Below are positions 37,353 through 46,802 of a DNA stretch of 64,000 nt, piece after piece (position 1 is the first letter of the stretch; the number at the start of each line of letters is the position of its first letter). The translations under genes and the position numbers were made by a program. The notes under the pieces were generated by a model that made no database searches, had not been told where the DNA came from, and saw only the letters and a program-made list of their open reading frames with translations. Origin of the DNA: Metabacillus idriensis (lineage in GTDB: Bacteria > Bacillota > Bacilli > Bacillales > Bacillaceae). The stretch lies in contig NZ_WKKF01000001.1 in the NCBI RefSeq assembly GCF_009674765.1, positions 1,426,001 to 1,490,000 on the forward strand, in the 5' to 3' direction.

Positions 37353-37390
37353 GAAACTAGGGAGAATTATCTTCCTGGTTTTTCTTTTTT
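37353..37390 (+). terminator. Terminator of cotE
   Basis: AAACTAGG ... CCTGGTTT (with G:T pairs) ending TTTCTTTTTT. Confidence 0.75.
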
Positions 37391-37392
37391 AT

Positions 37393-37506
37393 GGCTCTTT
37401 TCGCAAATTGTTGTTATTAGAACAGATATGTTTAAACCCATTAGTGGAGCGGAAAGGAACGGACAACATTTATAATCGAAAACAACAATCTATGCGAAAA
37501 ACAGCC
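37393..37506 (+). repeat. Dispersed repeat, copy F (short form)
   Basis: About 114 bp starting GGCTCTTTTCGCAAATTG, with TTAGTGGAGCGGAAAGGAACG in the middle and AACAACAATC then GCGAAAAACAGCC at the right end. It adjoins the cotE terminator. Confidence 0.85.
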
Positions 37507-37639
37507 TTTAATAATAATCACTATAATTCACATGCTATTTCTGGGACAACCTTCCGGGATTCGCCAAAGCAAAAAAAAACCTATGTATGTTATAATAAAG
37601 TTTGTTTTGAAACGTACGCAAATGCAATGGGGGATTACA

Positions 37640-40228
37640 ATGGCTACATATACGCCGATGATACAGCAATATTTAAAAATAAAGGCAGAGTATCAGGATG
37701 CCTTTTTATTTTTTCGTTTAGGCGATTTTTATGAAATGTTTTTTGAAGATGCCAAAAGAGCATCTGCTGAACTTGAAATTACATTAACGAGCAGAGATGG
37801 CGGGGGAGCCGAACGTATTCCAATGTGCGGAGTACCTTATCACTCTGCTCCCGGATATATAGAATCATTAATTGAAAAAGGCTACAAGGTTGCCATATGT
37901 GAACAAACAGAAGATCCAAAACAGGCGAAGGGTGTTGTCCGCCGCGAAGTTGTGCAGCTGATCACACCTGGAACGGTTATGAACGGAAAAGGTCTGCAGG
38001 AGCGGGAAAATAACTACTTAGCTTCTGTAACTGAATTTCCTTCTAAGTTTGGTTTCGCAGTTACAGATTTATCCACCGGTGAAAACCAAGTGACCTTATT
38101 AAATCATATAGATGACATTATTAATGAAATGTATTCTCTGGGTGCAAAGGAATTAGTAGTACATCCTGATTTTTCAGAATCATATATAAAAAAAATCGCC
38201 GAAAGATCCAGAGTGACCGTTTCGTTTGAAATCGATTCTGGCACAGAGAAATTTGAATCGATTATCAACCACCTTGAAGATGCGAGATTAAAAGAAACCT
38301 TCGGAAGACTTCACAACTATTTGCAGAAAACGCAAAAGAGAAGCCTTGATCATCTGCAAAAAGTAAAAGTCTATCAGCTGCAGGATTTCATGAAAATTGA
38401 TTTGTATTCAAAGCGCAATTTGGAGCTTACGGAAACGATCCGTTCTAAAGGCAAAAAAGGGTCGCTGCTCTGGCTGCTTGATGAGACAAAAACAGCAATG
38501 GGGGCAAGAATGCTCAAGCAATGGATTGATCGGCCTTTGCTGTCTAAAAATGAAATCGAAAGCCGTCTTCAAATGGTTCAATCTTTACTTGATCACTATT
38601 TTGAACGCGAAGATCTCAGAGAACGGCTAAAAGAAGTCTATGATCTTGAACGGCTCGCCGGGAGAGTAGCATTCGGCAATGTTAATGCTAGAGACTTAAT
38701 CCAGCTGAAGAAATCATTGCAGCAAGTGCCTGCAATAAAAGAAGTGCTAACATCAGTAAAGCATAACCAAATAAATGAAATGGCAGAAAAAATTGATCCT
38801 TGTACAGAACTGACAGACTTGCTTGATGCAGCTTTAGTAGAGAATCCGCCGCTGTCTATTAAAGACGGCAACATCATGAAAGACGGCTTTCATGAACAGC
38901 TCGATCAATTCAGGGATGCAAGCAGAAACGGCAAATCATGGATAGCAGAGCTTGAACAGCAAGAGCGGATGCGTACAGGCATTAAATCGCTGAAAATTGG
39001 GTTCAACAGAGTATTCGGCTATTATATTGAAGTGACTAGAGCGAATGTCCACTTGCTTGAAGAAGGCAGATATACACGAAAGCAAACACTGACAAACGCT
39101 GAGAGATTCATAACACCTGAGCTTAAAGAAAAAGAAACGCTCATTCTTGAAGCAGAAGAAAAAATGGTAGATATTGAATATGAATTGTTTGTAAAGCTTC
39201 GGGAACAAGTAAAGGAATTTATTCCAAGACTTCAATCCTTATCAAAGTGCATAAGTGAGCTCGATGTGCTGCAGTGCTTTGCTGTCATCAGTGAAAAAAG
39301 ACATTATTCCAAACCTTCTTTTTCAGATCAAGAGCTGTTCATTAAGAACGGCAGACATCCAGTCGTTGAAAAAGTAATGAATTCTCAGGAATATGTTCCA
39401 AACGATTGTTATTTCTCAAATGAACGCGGAATGCTCTTGATTACAGGGCCGAATATGTCCGGTAAGAGCACGTATATGAGACAGGTTGCTTTGACATCTA
39501 TTCTGGCTCAAATCGGGTGTTTTGTTCCAGCTTCAGAAGCTGTCCTGCCGATCTTTGATCAGATTTTCACCAGAATAGGCGCTGCTGATGATTTAATATC
39601 AGGACAGAGTACCTTTATGGTTGAAATGCTAGAAGCAAAAAATGCCATTGTCAATGCTACAGATAATAGCTTAATTCTATTTGATGAAATTGGGCGGGGA
39701 ACTTCTACTTATGATGGAATGGCGCTTGCTCAGGCCATTATTGAACATATTCACCATCATATCGGTGCCAAAACGCTGTTCTCCACGCATTATCATGAGC
39801 TGACAAGCCTTGCTGACGGATTGCCGCAGCTTCAGAATGTTCATGTATCGGCCATAGAAGAAAACGGCAAGGTTGTGTTTCTGCATAAAATCGAGGAAGG
39901 TCCCGCAGATAAAAGTTATGGAATTCATGTTGCCGAGCTTGCAGAGCTGCCGGCTGAGCTGATTGAGAGAGCAAAAGAGATTTTAGAAAGTCTTGAAGCC
40001 GAGCAGACAGTAAAAGTCCCTGCATCTGTTATTGAGAAGCCGGAAACGTTTAAAAGCGATGAAGCTCAGCTCTCCTTTTTTAATGAACAGCCTGCAAAGA
40101 AAGAGAGCAGACAGGTTCCCAAAAAAGACATGCTGGTGCTTGAGCAGCTGCGGGCCATTAACCTGCTTGAAATGACGCCGCTTGATGCAATGAATGAACT
40201 CTATCAAATCCAAAAAAAATTAAAATAA
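37640..40228 (+). CDS. mutS: DNA mismatch recognition protein MutS
   Basis: MutS binds mismatches and recruits MutL. The 862-residue protein has the mismatch-binding N-terminal domain with [10 protein letters not shown], connector, lever and clamp domains. The ABC-type ATPase has Walker [10 protein letters not shown] (near residue 604), Walker [12 protein letters not shown] and a C-terminal beta-clamp-like motif QLSFF. The ATG at 37640 is behind GGGGG; 37622 and 37532 are in-frame starts that extend past the conserved [12 protein letters not shown]. It stands 16 bp before mutL. Confidence 0.97.
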   Translation: MATYTPMIQQYLKIKAEYQDAFLFFRLGDFYEMFFEDAKRASAELEITLTSRDGGGAERIPMCGVPYHSAPGYIESLIEKGYKVAICEQTEDPKQAKGVVRREVVQLITPGTVMNGKGLQERENNYLASVTEFPSKFGFAVTDLSTGENQVTLLNHIDDIINEMYSLGAKELVVHPDFSESYIKKIAERSRVTVSFEIDSGTEKFESIINHLEDARLKETFGRLHNYLQKTQKRSLDHLQKVKVYQLQDFMKIDLYSKRNLELTETIRSKGKKGSLLWLLDETKTAMGARMLKQWIDRPLLSKNEIESRLQMVQSLLDHYFEREDLRERLKEVYDLERLAGRVAFGNVNARDLIQLKKSLQQVPAIKEVLTSVKHNQINEMAEKIDPCTELTDLLDAALVENPPLSIKDGNIMKDGFHEQLDQFRDASRNGKSWIAELEQQERMRTGIKSLKIGFNRVFGYYIEVTRANVHLLEEGRYTRKQTLTNAERFITPELKEKETLILEAEEKMVDIEYELFVKLREQVKEFIPRLQSLSKCISELDVLQCFAVISEKRHYSKPSFSDQELFIKNGRHPVVEKVMNSQEYVPNDCYFSNERGMLLITGPNMSGKSTYMRQVALTSILAQIGCFVPASEAVLPIFDQIFTRIGAADDLISGQSTFMVEMLEAKNAIVNATDNSLILFDEIGRGTSTYDGMALAQAIIEHIHHHIGAKTLFSTHYHELTSLADGLPQLQNVHVSAIEENGKVVFLHKIEEGPADKSYGIHVAELAELPAELIERAKEILESLEAEQTVKVPASVIEKPETFKSDEAQLSFFNEQPAKKESRQVPKKDMLVLEQLRAINLLEMTPLDAMNELYQIQKKLK

Positions 40229-40244
40229 TGAAGAGGTGAACAGC

Positions 40245-42086
40245 ATGGGGAAAATTATTCGCCTTGACGATTCACTATCAAATAAGATAGCCGCCGGAGA
40301 AGTTGTCGAACGTCCGGCTTCTGTTGTAAAGGAATTAACGGAAAATAGCATTGATGCCGGCAGTACCGTCATTGAAATTCACATAGAAGAAGCGGGTTTA
40401 AGCAAGATCCGCATCCTTGATAATGGAGACGGCATTTTGCCTGAGGATTGTCTGAACGCTTTTCACAGACATGCTACGAGCAAAATCAAAGACGAAAACG
40501 ACCTTTTCCGGATCAGGACTTTGGGATTCAGGGGAGAGGCTTTGCCGAGTATCGCGTCTGTTTCCCATATTGAATTAAAAACAAGCACAGGGTCTGGTGC
40601 AGGGACAAGAATGGTTCTTTCAGGAGGAAAGGTAGAGATCCACGAGGCTGCTTCAAGCAGAAAAGGCAGCGACCTTACTGTGACGAATTTATTTTTCAAC
40701 ACACCAGCCCGTTTAAAATATGTGAAAACCGTTCATACCGAACTTGGGAACATTACAGATGTTGTCAACCGTCTGGCCCTGTCAAACCCGTCCATTTCTT
40801 TCAAGCTGACTCATAATGGAAAGCAAATGCTGCATACGAGCGGGAACGGTGATGTGCGTCAGGTTATTGCGGGCATTTATGGGCTGGCAATCGCAAAGAA
40901 AATGATTCCCATTAACTTACAGTCTCTTGATTTTGAAGTGAAAGGCTATATTTCTCTGCCTGAAATCACAAGAGCATCCCGAAACTATATATCAACAATC
41001 GTAAATGGCAGATTTATAAAAAACTATCCGCTTGTAAAAGCCATTCAGCAAGGCTATCATACGCTGCTTCCAATCGGCCGGTTTCCAATTGTCTTTCTGG
41101 AAATCAACATGGATCCTATTTTAGTCGACGTAAACGTTCATCCTGCCAAAATGGAAGTCAGGTTAAGCAAAGAGACTGAATTGAATGAACTGATTACAGC
41201 AGGCATTAAAGAAGCATTCTCACATCAAAAGCTGATTCCTGAAGCTGTTTTGCCAAAGCGGAAAGAAAAAAGTTTTGATGAACAGCAGACATTTACGTTC
41301 AGTCATGCTGAAAAAAAGCCGATGTCAGCTGCGTCTGTTCAGCAGGTCTTGGAAAAGCAGGAGATTGAACTGGATGAAGCTTCGGAACCAGAAGAGGATA
41401 TCACAGAACAAAGTCTTCCAGTTATCGAAGAGGAACTTGAAACTTACGATGAACAGTCAGCTGATTATGATGAAGAAGAACCGAAAGCTGCAGAGGCTGA
41501 ACCAAGAGTTCCAGTTCTATATCCGATAGGCCAAATGCACGGAACGTATATTCTTGCCCAAAATGAGACTGGTTTATATATTATCGATCAGCACGCGGCT
41601 CAGGAGAGAATCAACTATGAATACTTCAAAGAAAAAGTAGGACAAGTTGCAACGGAAGTCCAAGAGCTCCTTGTTCCGATTACGATTCACTATTCAGCAG
41701 ATGAAGCTTTGATCATAGGCGAGAAAATGCAGGCACTGGCTGAAGTGGGAATCTTCCTTGAGCCATTTGGCGGAAATAGTTTTATCGTGCGCTCTCATCC
41801 GCAATGGTTCCCGCGCGGAGACGAGCGGGAGTTAATTGAGGAAATCATTCAGGAAGTGCTAAGTCATAAACAGGCGGATATTAAAAAGCTGCGTGAAGAA
41901 GCTGCGATCATGATGAGCTGCAAGGCTGCAATTAAAGCCAATCATCATCTCCGCAATGATGAAATGTTTGCTTTACTCGAAACGCTTAGAAAAACAACAG
42001 ATCCTTTTACTTGTCCGCATGGAAGACCGATTATTATTCATTATTCAACGTATGAAATGGAAAAGATGTTTAAGCGCATCATGTAA
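40245..42086 (+). CDS. mutL: DNA mismatch repair endonuclease MutL
   Basis: MutL couples mismatch detection to nicking. The 613-residue protein has the GHKL ATPase N terminus ([33 protein letters not shown]), an acidic linker (about 350-430), and the C-terminal endonuclease motif [12 protein letters not shown] with CKAAIKANH and TCPHGRP. So it is the nicking, MutH-independent type. The ATG at 40245 follows AAGAGGTG; the GTG at 40236 lies inside that ribosome site. Confidence 0.97.
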   Translation: MGKIIRLDDSLSNKIAAGEVVERPASVVKELTENSIDAGSTVIEIHIEEAGLSKIRILDNGDGILPEDCLNAFHRHATSKIKDENDLFRIRTLGFRGEALPSIASVSHIELKTSTGSGAGTRMVLSGGKVEIHEAASSRKGSDLTVTNLFFNTPARLKYVKTVHTELGNITDVVNRLALSNPSISFKLTHNGKQMLHTSGNGDVRQVIAGIYGLAIAKKMIPINLQSLDFEVKGYISLPEITRASRNYISTIVNGRFIKNYPLVKAIQQGYHTLLPIGRFPIVFLEINMDPILVDVNVHPAKMEVRLSKETELNELITAGIKEAFSHQKLIPEAVLPKRKEKSFDEQQTFTFSHAEKKPMSAASVQQVLEKQEIELDEASEPEEDITEQSLPVIEEELETYDEQSADYDEEEPKAAEAEPRVPVLYPIGQMHGTYILAQNETGLYIIDQHAAQERINYEYFKEKVGQVATEVQELLVPITIHYSADEALIIGEKMQALAEVGIFLEPFGGNSFIVRSHPQWFPRGDERELIEEIIQEVLSHKQADIKKLREEAAIMMSCKAAIKANHHLRNDEMFALLETLRKTTDPFTCPHGRPIIIHYSTYEMEKMFKRIM

Positions 42087-42115
42087 AAAGGAAAGCCCGC
42101 CGGCTTTCCTTTTAT
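42086..42115. terminator. Terminator of mutSL, possibly bidirectional
   Basis: AAAAGGAAAGCC pairs with GGCTTTCCTTTT around CGCC. It sits between converging mutL and the M50-like gene. Confidence 0.85.
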
Positions 42116-42121
42116 CTATTT

Positions 42122-42601
42122 CTAATCAAGCTGACTGCAGCTTTTGCCATACTTGATCACATCATATATAGACCGCCCGTCAGATGAGTGATTTTCTGAG
42201 TATTTAAATGGAAGCAGCGAAAAGAAAACAAAGTAAACGGAAAAATAAACAAACTGGTAGAAAAATATATGCGGTTCAAGCATACCTGTGTGAATCAATG
42301 TATTAACAATCAAAATGGCTGATAGGTTAAACAGAGACCCGCCGGCATAGACAAATGCGTGTGTGTAGCGATTATCCCATTTCAAACTGTCGTATTGACA
42401 AAAGGAATCTAAAAAATAGTATTGATTGACTTCAAGTTTTCCTATTCTGAAAAGAAGTTTCCCTCTGCCTAGAATAAAAACGGCTTTGCCTCCAAACATC
42501 CAAACGAAGACAAAATGTCCCAGCTGATGAATAAATGCTACGATTGGAAGCACGAAAAAGAAAGCCCAAAAAAATGTGATCATATCCTCTAGCTGAAACA
42601 T
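42122..42601 (-). CDS. M50 (site-2 protease)-like membrane protein with altered active site
   Basis: A 159-residue polytopic protein with about four hydrophobic segments. The first carries FIHQLGHFVFVWMFGGK, in the place and context of the M50 zinc motif HExxH but with Gln for the catalytic Glu. A second M50-like element is SSDGRSIYDVIKYG near the C terminus, recalling the LDG/NPDG motif. This points to a non-catalytic or weak relative of intramembrane zinc proteases. The start follows AGGAGGG. It lies opposite in direction to mutL and ymaF. No role is known to me. Confidence 0.7.
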   Translation of the reverse strand: MFQLEDMITFFWAFFFVLPIVAFIHQLGHFVFVWMFGGKAVFILGRGKLLFRIGKLEVNQYYFLDSFCQYDSLKWDNRYTHAFVYAGGSLFNLSAILIVNTLIHTGMLEPHIFFYQFVYFSVYFVFFSLLPFKYSENHSSDGRSIYDVIKYGKSCSQLD

Positions 42602-42777
42602 GCAACAGACCCTCCTACTAAATGAATTACTGATTAAATTCCCTCAAATTTCGGATTAAAACTGAAAAATTATAATTAACCTTTATTTCCTAGACTGCTG
42701 CATTTATTTTCCTGATTCATGCGCCTAATTCCTTATTCCTTCATAGTCTGAATGATAAAGAGAAAAGGAGTGTTTTC

Positions 42778-43155
42778 ATGGACTGTTACCGGCAGCAGCT
42801 TCCTGTTCCGCATGCTCACTTTTATCAGGGAGTCACAGAATATAAAGAAAATCATTATCATTATGTACTTGGTTTTTCAAAACCTCTGAACGGAAATTCT
42901 TATGATAAGCATTTTCATTATGTTGAAGGATTAACAACGTTTGATAATCAGCATTATCACCGTTTTTACGTAAAAACAGGGCCTCCTATTCCAATGCTGG
43001 ATGGAACCCACTATCACTTATTTTCCGGGAAAACGTACAGGAACTATACAGAAGCGGAGCCTGTCGAGTTCGGCGGTGTTGTCTATTCTGAGCAGCAGAA
43101 GCGTGTTCATCAGCATTTATTGAATGGCCGAACTAGCGGGCCAATCGGTTATTGA
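42778..43155 (+). CDS. ymaF: YmaF family protein, His-rich repeats
   Basis: A 125-residue protein of the YmaF family, rich in His and aromatic residues arranged in repeats: HYHYVLGFS, HFHYVEGLT, HYHRFYVKT, HYHLFSGKT, spaced about 20-28 residues apart. The pattern suggests a beta-repeat that might bind metal, but the function is unknown. It starts behind AAAAGGAG. Its place before miaA is as in B. subtilis. Confidence 0.87.
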   Translation: MDCYRQQLPVPHAHFYQGVTEYKENHYHYVLGFSKPLNGNSYDKHFHYVEGLTTFDNQHYHRFYVKTGPPIPMLDGTHYHLFSGKTYRNYTEAEPVEFGGVVYSEQQKRVHQHLLNGRTSGPIGY

Positions 43156-43267
43156 ATATCATTCGTTTGGCTGAACAGAAAACTGGAAATAATAAACTGG
43201 TATTCACTGATTTAAAGTGATAAGATGTTGAAAAGCGGACTATAAGGAATGAAAGAGTGGTTGCAAG

Positions 43268-44218
43268 TTGAAGAAAGAGAAGCTGGTCGTAATTATTGGA
43301 CCGACAGCTGTTGGCAAAACCAATTTGAGTATACAGCTCGCAAAAAAACTTAACGGCGAAATTATCAGCGGTGACAGCATGCAGGTATACCGCGGACTTG
43401 ATATAGGCACTGCAAAAATAAGCCCGGATGAAATGGACGGAATACAGCATCATCTTATAGATATAAAAAATCCAGAAGAAGATTTTTCATCTGCTGAATT
43501 TCAGGAAATTGCCCGTCCATTAATTTCAGACATTCACGCAAGGAACAAAATGCCTATCATCGTCGGCGGAACTGGATTATATATACAATCTGTCATATAC
43601 GACTATCAGTTCACTGACATCGCCTCTGATCCAGTTTTCAGGAAACAGCTTGAAGCTGAAGCGGCTGAATTTGGCAACGAAGTGATACATGATAAACTCG
43701 CTGAAATCGATTCTGTGTCTGCCGGAAGAATTCATCCCAATAATGTAAGGCGTGTTATCAGGGCGCTGGAGATTTTTCATTGTACAGGCAAAACAATGAC
43801 AGATTTTCTTGCGGAACAAGAGAAGGTTCTGCTGTACGATGTCGTGGTTGTAGGTCTTACAATGGAAAGAGAACAGCTCTACGAAAGAATTAATTTAAGA
43901 GTAGACCTTATGATGGATCAGGGCCTGATTAAAGAAGTGAAAAATCTCTATCATCTTGGGCTGAGGGATTGCCAATCCATTCAGGCGATAGGCTATAAAG
44001 AATTGTATGCCTATTTTGACGGTGCTGTTTCCCTTGAAGATGCAAAAGAGCAGCTTAAACAAAATTCCAGAAGATATGCTAAACGCCAGCTTACCTGGTT
44101 CCGCAATAAAATGGATGTGAAATGGTTTGATATGAGCCAGCCGCTGGATATGGAGCTGAGATTCAATGAAATTTTTACATATATAGCAGGAAAGCTTAAT
44201 TTAAGCGCGAATACATAA
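43268..44218 (+). CDS. miaA: tRNA dimethylallyltransferase MiaA
   Basis: MiaA transfers dimethylallyl to A37 of tRNAs reading UNN codons, giving i6A for MiaB to methylthiolate. The 316-residue enzyme has the P-loop IGPTAVGKTNLS, DSMQVYRGLDIGTAK and VGGTGLYIQS. It starts with TTG at 43268, the codon giving the family N terminus, with only a weak upstream ribosome site (GAAAGAGTGG). hfq follows 27 bp later, the miaA-hfq order of many bacteria. Confidence 0.95.
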   Translation: MKKEKLVVIIGPTAVGKTNLSIQLAKKLNGEIISGDSMQVYRGLDIGTAKISPDEMDGIQHHLIDIKNPEEDFSSAEFQEIARPLISDIHARNKMPIIVGGTGLYIQSVIYDYQFTDIASDPVFRKQLEAEAAEFGNEVIHDKLAEIDSVSAGRIHPNNVRRVIRALEIFHCTGKTMTDFLAEQEKVLLYDVVVVGLTMEREQLYERINLRVDLMMDQGLIKEVKNLYHLGLRDCQSIQAIGYKELYAYFDGAVSLEDAKEQLKQNSRRYAKRQLTWFRNKMDVKWFDMSQPLDMELRFNEIFTYIAGKLNLSANT

Positions 44219-44245
44219 CACATAGAGAAAAGAGGAGGACGAAAC

Positions 44246-44470
44246 ATGAAAACAACAGTAAATATTCAAGATCAAGTATTAAATAATATCCGTAGAGACG
44301 GTACCTTTGTAACGGTATTCCTGTTAAACGGCTTTCAATTAAGAGGGCTTGTCAAAGGATTTGATAACTTTACGGTTCTGTTAGAAACAGAAGGAAAGCA
44401 GCAGCTTATTTATAAGCATGCGATCTCAACTTTTGCCCCTCAGAAAAATGTATCACTTGAATTAGAATAG
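44246..44470 (+). CDS. hfq: RNA chaperone Hfq
   Basis: A 74-residue Sm-like protein with Sm1 ([21 protein letters not shown]) and Sm2 ([11 protein letters not shown]). It forms hexamers that bind small RNAs. It starts behind GAGGAGG, downstream of miaA, and ends at a terminator. Confidence 0.97.
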   Translation: MKTTVNIQDQVLNNIRRDGTFVTVFLLNGFQLRGLVKGFDNFTVLLETEGKQQLIYKHAISTFAPQKNVSLELE

Positions 44471-44477
44471 AGAAATG

Positions 44478-44518
44478 AAAGCAGTCTTCAGCACATTGGA
44501 GGCTGCTTTTATTTTTGA
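44478..44518 (+). terminator. Terminator of miaA-hfq
   Basis: AAAGCAG (44478-44484) pairs with CTGCTTT, with further G:T-containing pairs inside, ending in TTTTATTTTTG. Confidence 0.8.
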
Positions 44519-44522
44519 TTTT

Positions 44523-44745
44523 GGCACTTTTCGTAAACTTTGTTGCTCTTTAGACTAGATATGTTTAAAACTATTAGTGGATCTATGCTGCAGGAATTTG
44601 ACTCCTGCGGGAAATAGAGGGAAATGGGAGACCCCGCAGGCAACGCCGAGGAGGCTTCCACCCGGACCGGGGAAAGCAATTTTCTGCAGCGGAATGGAAC
44701 GGACAACATTTATCATCGAAAACAACAATCAATGCGAAAACAGCC
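44523..44745 (+). repeat. Dispersed repeat, copy G (long form)
   Basis: About 223 bp. It begins GGCACTTTTCGTAAACTTTG and ends GCGAAAACAGCC, with the central module (GACTCCTGCGGGAAATAGAG, TGGGAGACCCCGCAGGC, GCCGAGGAGGC). A 114-codon frame crossing it is not a gene. The remaining sequence to spoVK (44746-44890) is AT-rich with nothing I can assign. Confidence 0.85.
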
Positions 44746-44894
44746 CTGATTTTAAATTCAAATACATCTATATTGGATTAGCAAATAAAGCGGAAATATT
44801 TCTCGGGAAAGCGCATAATACTACAAAACATCGCATGTATCAACATTTTTTTCAATTAGTAAAATTATTTTCATATTTTTATATAGGCATTTGT

Positions 44895-44923
44895 CACGAT
44901 TTTGCCCGGTGCGACGTATAGTA
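44895..44923 (+). promoter_or_regulatory. Candidate mother-cell (sigma-K-like) promoter of spoVK
   Basis: CACG, 16-bp spacer, CGTATAGTA (one mismatch to CATAnnnTA), 26 bp before the spoVK start. A sigma-E assignment is also possible. Confidence 0.4.
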
Positions 44924-44948
44924 GTAAAAGAATGTGAGGTGAACATCT

Positions 44949-45899
44949 TTGGATCAAGCAGTCACATTTAAAAACAATGGTCAAATTAATGTGATTTTGA
45001 ATGGGCAAAAAAAGACGTATCAAGAGAAAATCAGCGAAACATCAACTTATGAAATAAAAATTCCGAAAACACAGCCTCAGCATGTCATTCTTAATGAAAT
45101 GGAAGCTGAATTAAACACTCTTGTAGGCATGGATGAAATGAAACGGATGCTAAAAGAAATTTATGCATGGATTTATATTAACAAGAAGCGTGAGGAACAA
45201 GGCTTAAAGGCTGGAAAGCAATCCCTTCATATGATGTTCAAAGGAAATCCCGGAACAGGCAAAACAACAGTTGCCAGGCTGATAGGCAAATTGTTTTTTC
45301 AAATGAATGTGCTCTCAAAAGGACATTTGATTGAAGCTGAAAGGGCAGATTTAGTCGGAGAATACATTGGACATACAGCACAAAAAACAAGAGATCTGAT
45401 AAAAAAATCGCTGGGCGGGATTCTTTTTATAGATGAAGCATATTCACTTGCACGCGGAGGAGAAAAGGATTTCGGCAAAGAAGCGATAGATACGCTTGTT
45501 AAGCATATGGAGGATAAGCAGCATGAATTTGTCCTGATTTTAGCTGGCTATTCGAAAGAAATGGATCATTTTCTGTCCCTTAACCCAGGACTTCATTCAA
45601 GATTTCCCCTTGTCGTGGATTTTCCGGATTATTCTGTAGAACAGCTGATGGAGATATCGAAAAGAATGATGAATGAAAGGGAATACACATTCAGCAAAGA
45701 AGCAGAGTGGAAGCTTCGTGATCATTTAAATATGATTAAAACAAACATGGCGCCTGCTAAGTTTTCAAACGGAAGATATGTCCGAAATGTCATTGAGAAA
45801 TCAATCAGGTCCCAGGCAATGAGACTTCTTTCAGCAGATCAATATCAGCGGGATGACCTGGTGACAATCAAAAGCCAGGATCTCGTCATAAAAGAATAA
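44949..45899 (+). CDS. spoVK: Stage V sporulation protein K, AAA ATPase
   Basis: A 316-residue CbbX/SpoVK-type AAA+ ATPase needed for late spore maturation in the mother cell. It has Walker A KGNPGTGKTTVAR (near residue 98), Walker B GGILFIDEAYSLAR, sensor 1 VLILAGYSKEM and arginine finger NPGLHSRFPLV. It starts with TTG at 44949 behind GAGGTGA. It lies after hfq, the B. subtilis position, with a mother-cell-like promoter upstream. Confidence 0.94.
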   Translation: MDQAVTFKNNGQINVILNGQKKTYQEKISETSTYEIKIPKTQPQHVILNEMEAELNTLVGMDEMKRMLKEIYAWIYINKKREEQGLKAGKQSLHMMFKGNPGTGKTTVARLIGKLFFQMNVLSKGHLIEAERADLVGEYIGHTAQKTRDLIKKSLGGILFIDEAYSLARGGEKDFGKEAIDTLVKHMEDKQHEFVLILAGYSKEMDHFLSLNPGLHSRFPLVVDFPDYSVEQLMEISKRMMNEREYTFSKEAEWKLRDHLNMIKTNMAPAKFSNGRYVRNVIEKSIRSQAMRLLSADQYQRDDLVTIKSQDLVIKE

Positions 45900-45921
45900 A
45901 GCCGCAATCTGCGGCTTTATT
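45898..45921. terminator. Terminator of spoVK, possibly shared
   Basis: AAAGCCGCA pairs with TGCGGCTTT around ATC; short T-rich tail. It lies between converging genes. Confidence 0.7.
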
Positions 45922-46018
45922 ATCGTGACAGGATTTAATTATTCTCAAAAAATCCATGTCCAGCTCCCGCACTCAGATCCACTGTGAGAACGGATATGAC
46001 CAAGGATTGCTGCTTTTC

Positions 46019-46621
46019 TTAATGATGCAGAGATTTATTCGGCAGACTCCATTTATTCGTATAAGAGAGCACTCTGCAAACCACAAGCAATACAAATAAG
46101 GTGTATAGTTGTATGGCAGACTCGGCAAGGTCAAATCCGATGACAAGACCGGCAAGAATTGCCCACACTGCGTAAATTTCTGATTTTAACACAAGCGGTT
46201 TGCGTCCTGCCAAAAGGTCACGGATAATTCCGCCTCCGCTGCCTGTTAAGACAGCGGCTACAACAACTGCACTTATAGGGTGATTCATTTGTGTCGCATA
46301 TAGGGCACCTTGAATGGCAAATGCGGATAATCCAATGGCATCCGTAAGATTTCCCCATTTCTGCCAGTGTTTAAGTAAGTTATTCGGAAATAAGAAAACG
46401 GTTGTCATAGCAATCAAAGCAATTTGAAAAAGCATTCCCTGTTCCCAAAGCGCAGATACCGGAACCCCGATCAGCAAATTTCTGATTGCACCGCCTCCAA
46501 ACGCGGTAACAATTCCTAATATATATACCCCTAAAATATCATATTCTTCTTCCATTGCAACAATCGCTCCGCTGACAGCAAATGCAATCGTTCCAATGAT
46601 GCTTAATACTTCCCATGTCAT
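46019..46621 (-). CDS. TRIC cation channel family protein (UPF0126)
   Basis: A 200-residue membrane protein with about seven segments and an internal duplication: GGGAIRNLLIG in the first half and GGGIIRDLLAGRKP in the second, the hallmark of TRIC/UPF0126 channels. Bacterial members form trimeric K+-permeable channels; physiological role is unclear. It starts behind AAGGGGAT and is divergent from hflX. It resembles B. subtilis YvgT by family, though the locus differs. Confidence 0.87.
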   Translation of the reverse strand: MTWEVLSIIGTIAFAVSGAIVAMEEEYDILGVYILGIVTAFGGGAIRNLLIGVPVSALWEQGMLFQIALIAMTTVFLFPNNLLKHWQKWGNLTDAIGLSAFAIQGALYATQMNHPISAVVVAAVLTGSGGGIIRDLLAGRKPLVLKSEIYAVWAILAGLVIGFDLAESAIQLYTLFVLLVVCRVLSYTNKWSLPNKSLHH

Positions 46622-46802
46622 AGCCTGAATCCCCTTTGCTAATACGCCCTCTAGATGTAACCGTCTTGATTTTATATGGCGTTATGGAGAAATGCAACCA
46701 TTTTCTTTCATAAACCTTTCTATATAGGAAACAATTAGTGAATTTCTGTTTTTTTTGTTATGATGGTAAGGCAAAATTATTGCTGAAAAGGATGATACAC
46801 GT

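Noticed and set aside
44577-44921. 114-codon plus-strand frame
   Set aside because: It runs across repeat copy G and has no ribosome site; its sequence follows the repeat, not a protein family.
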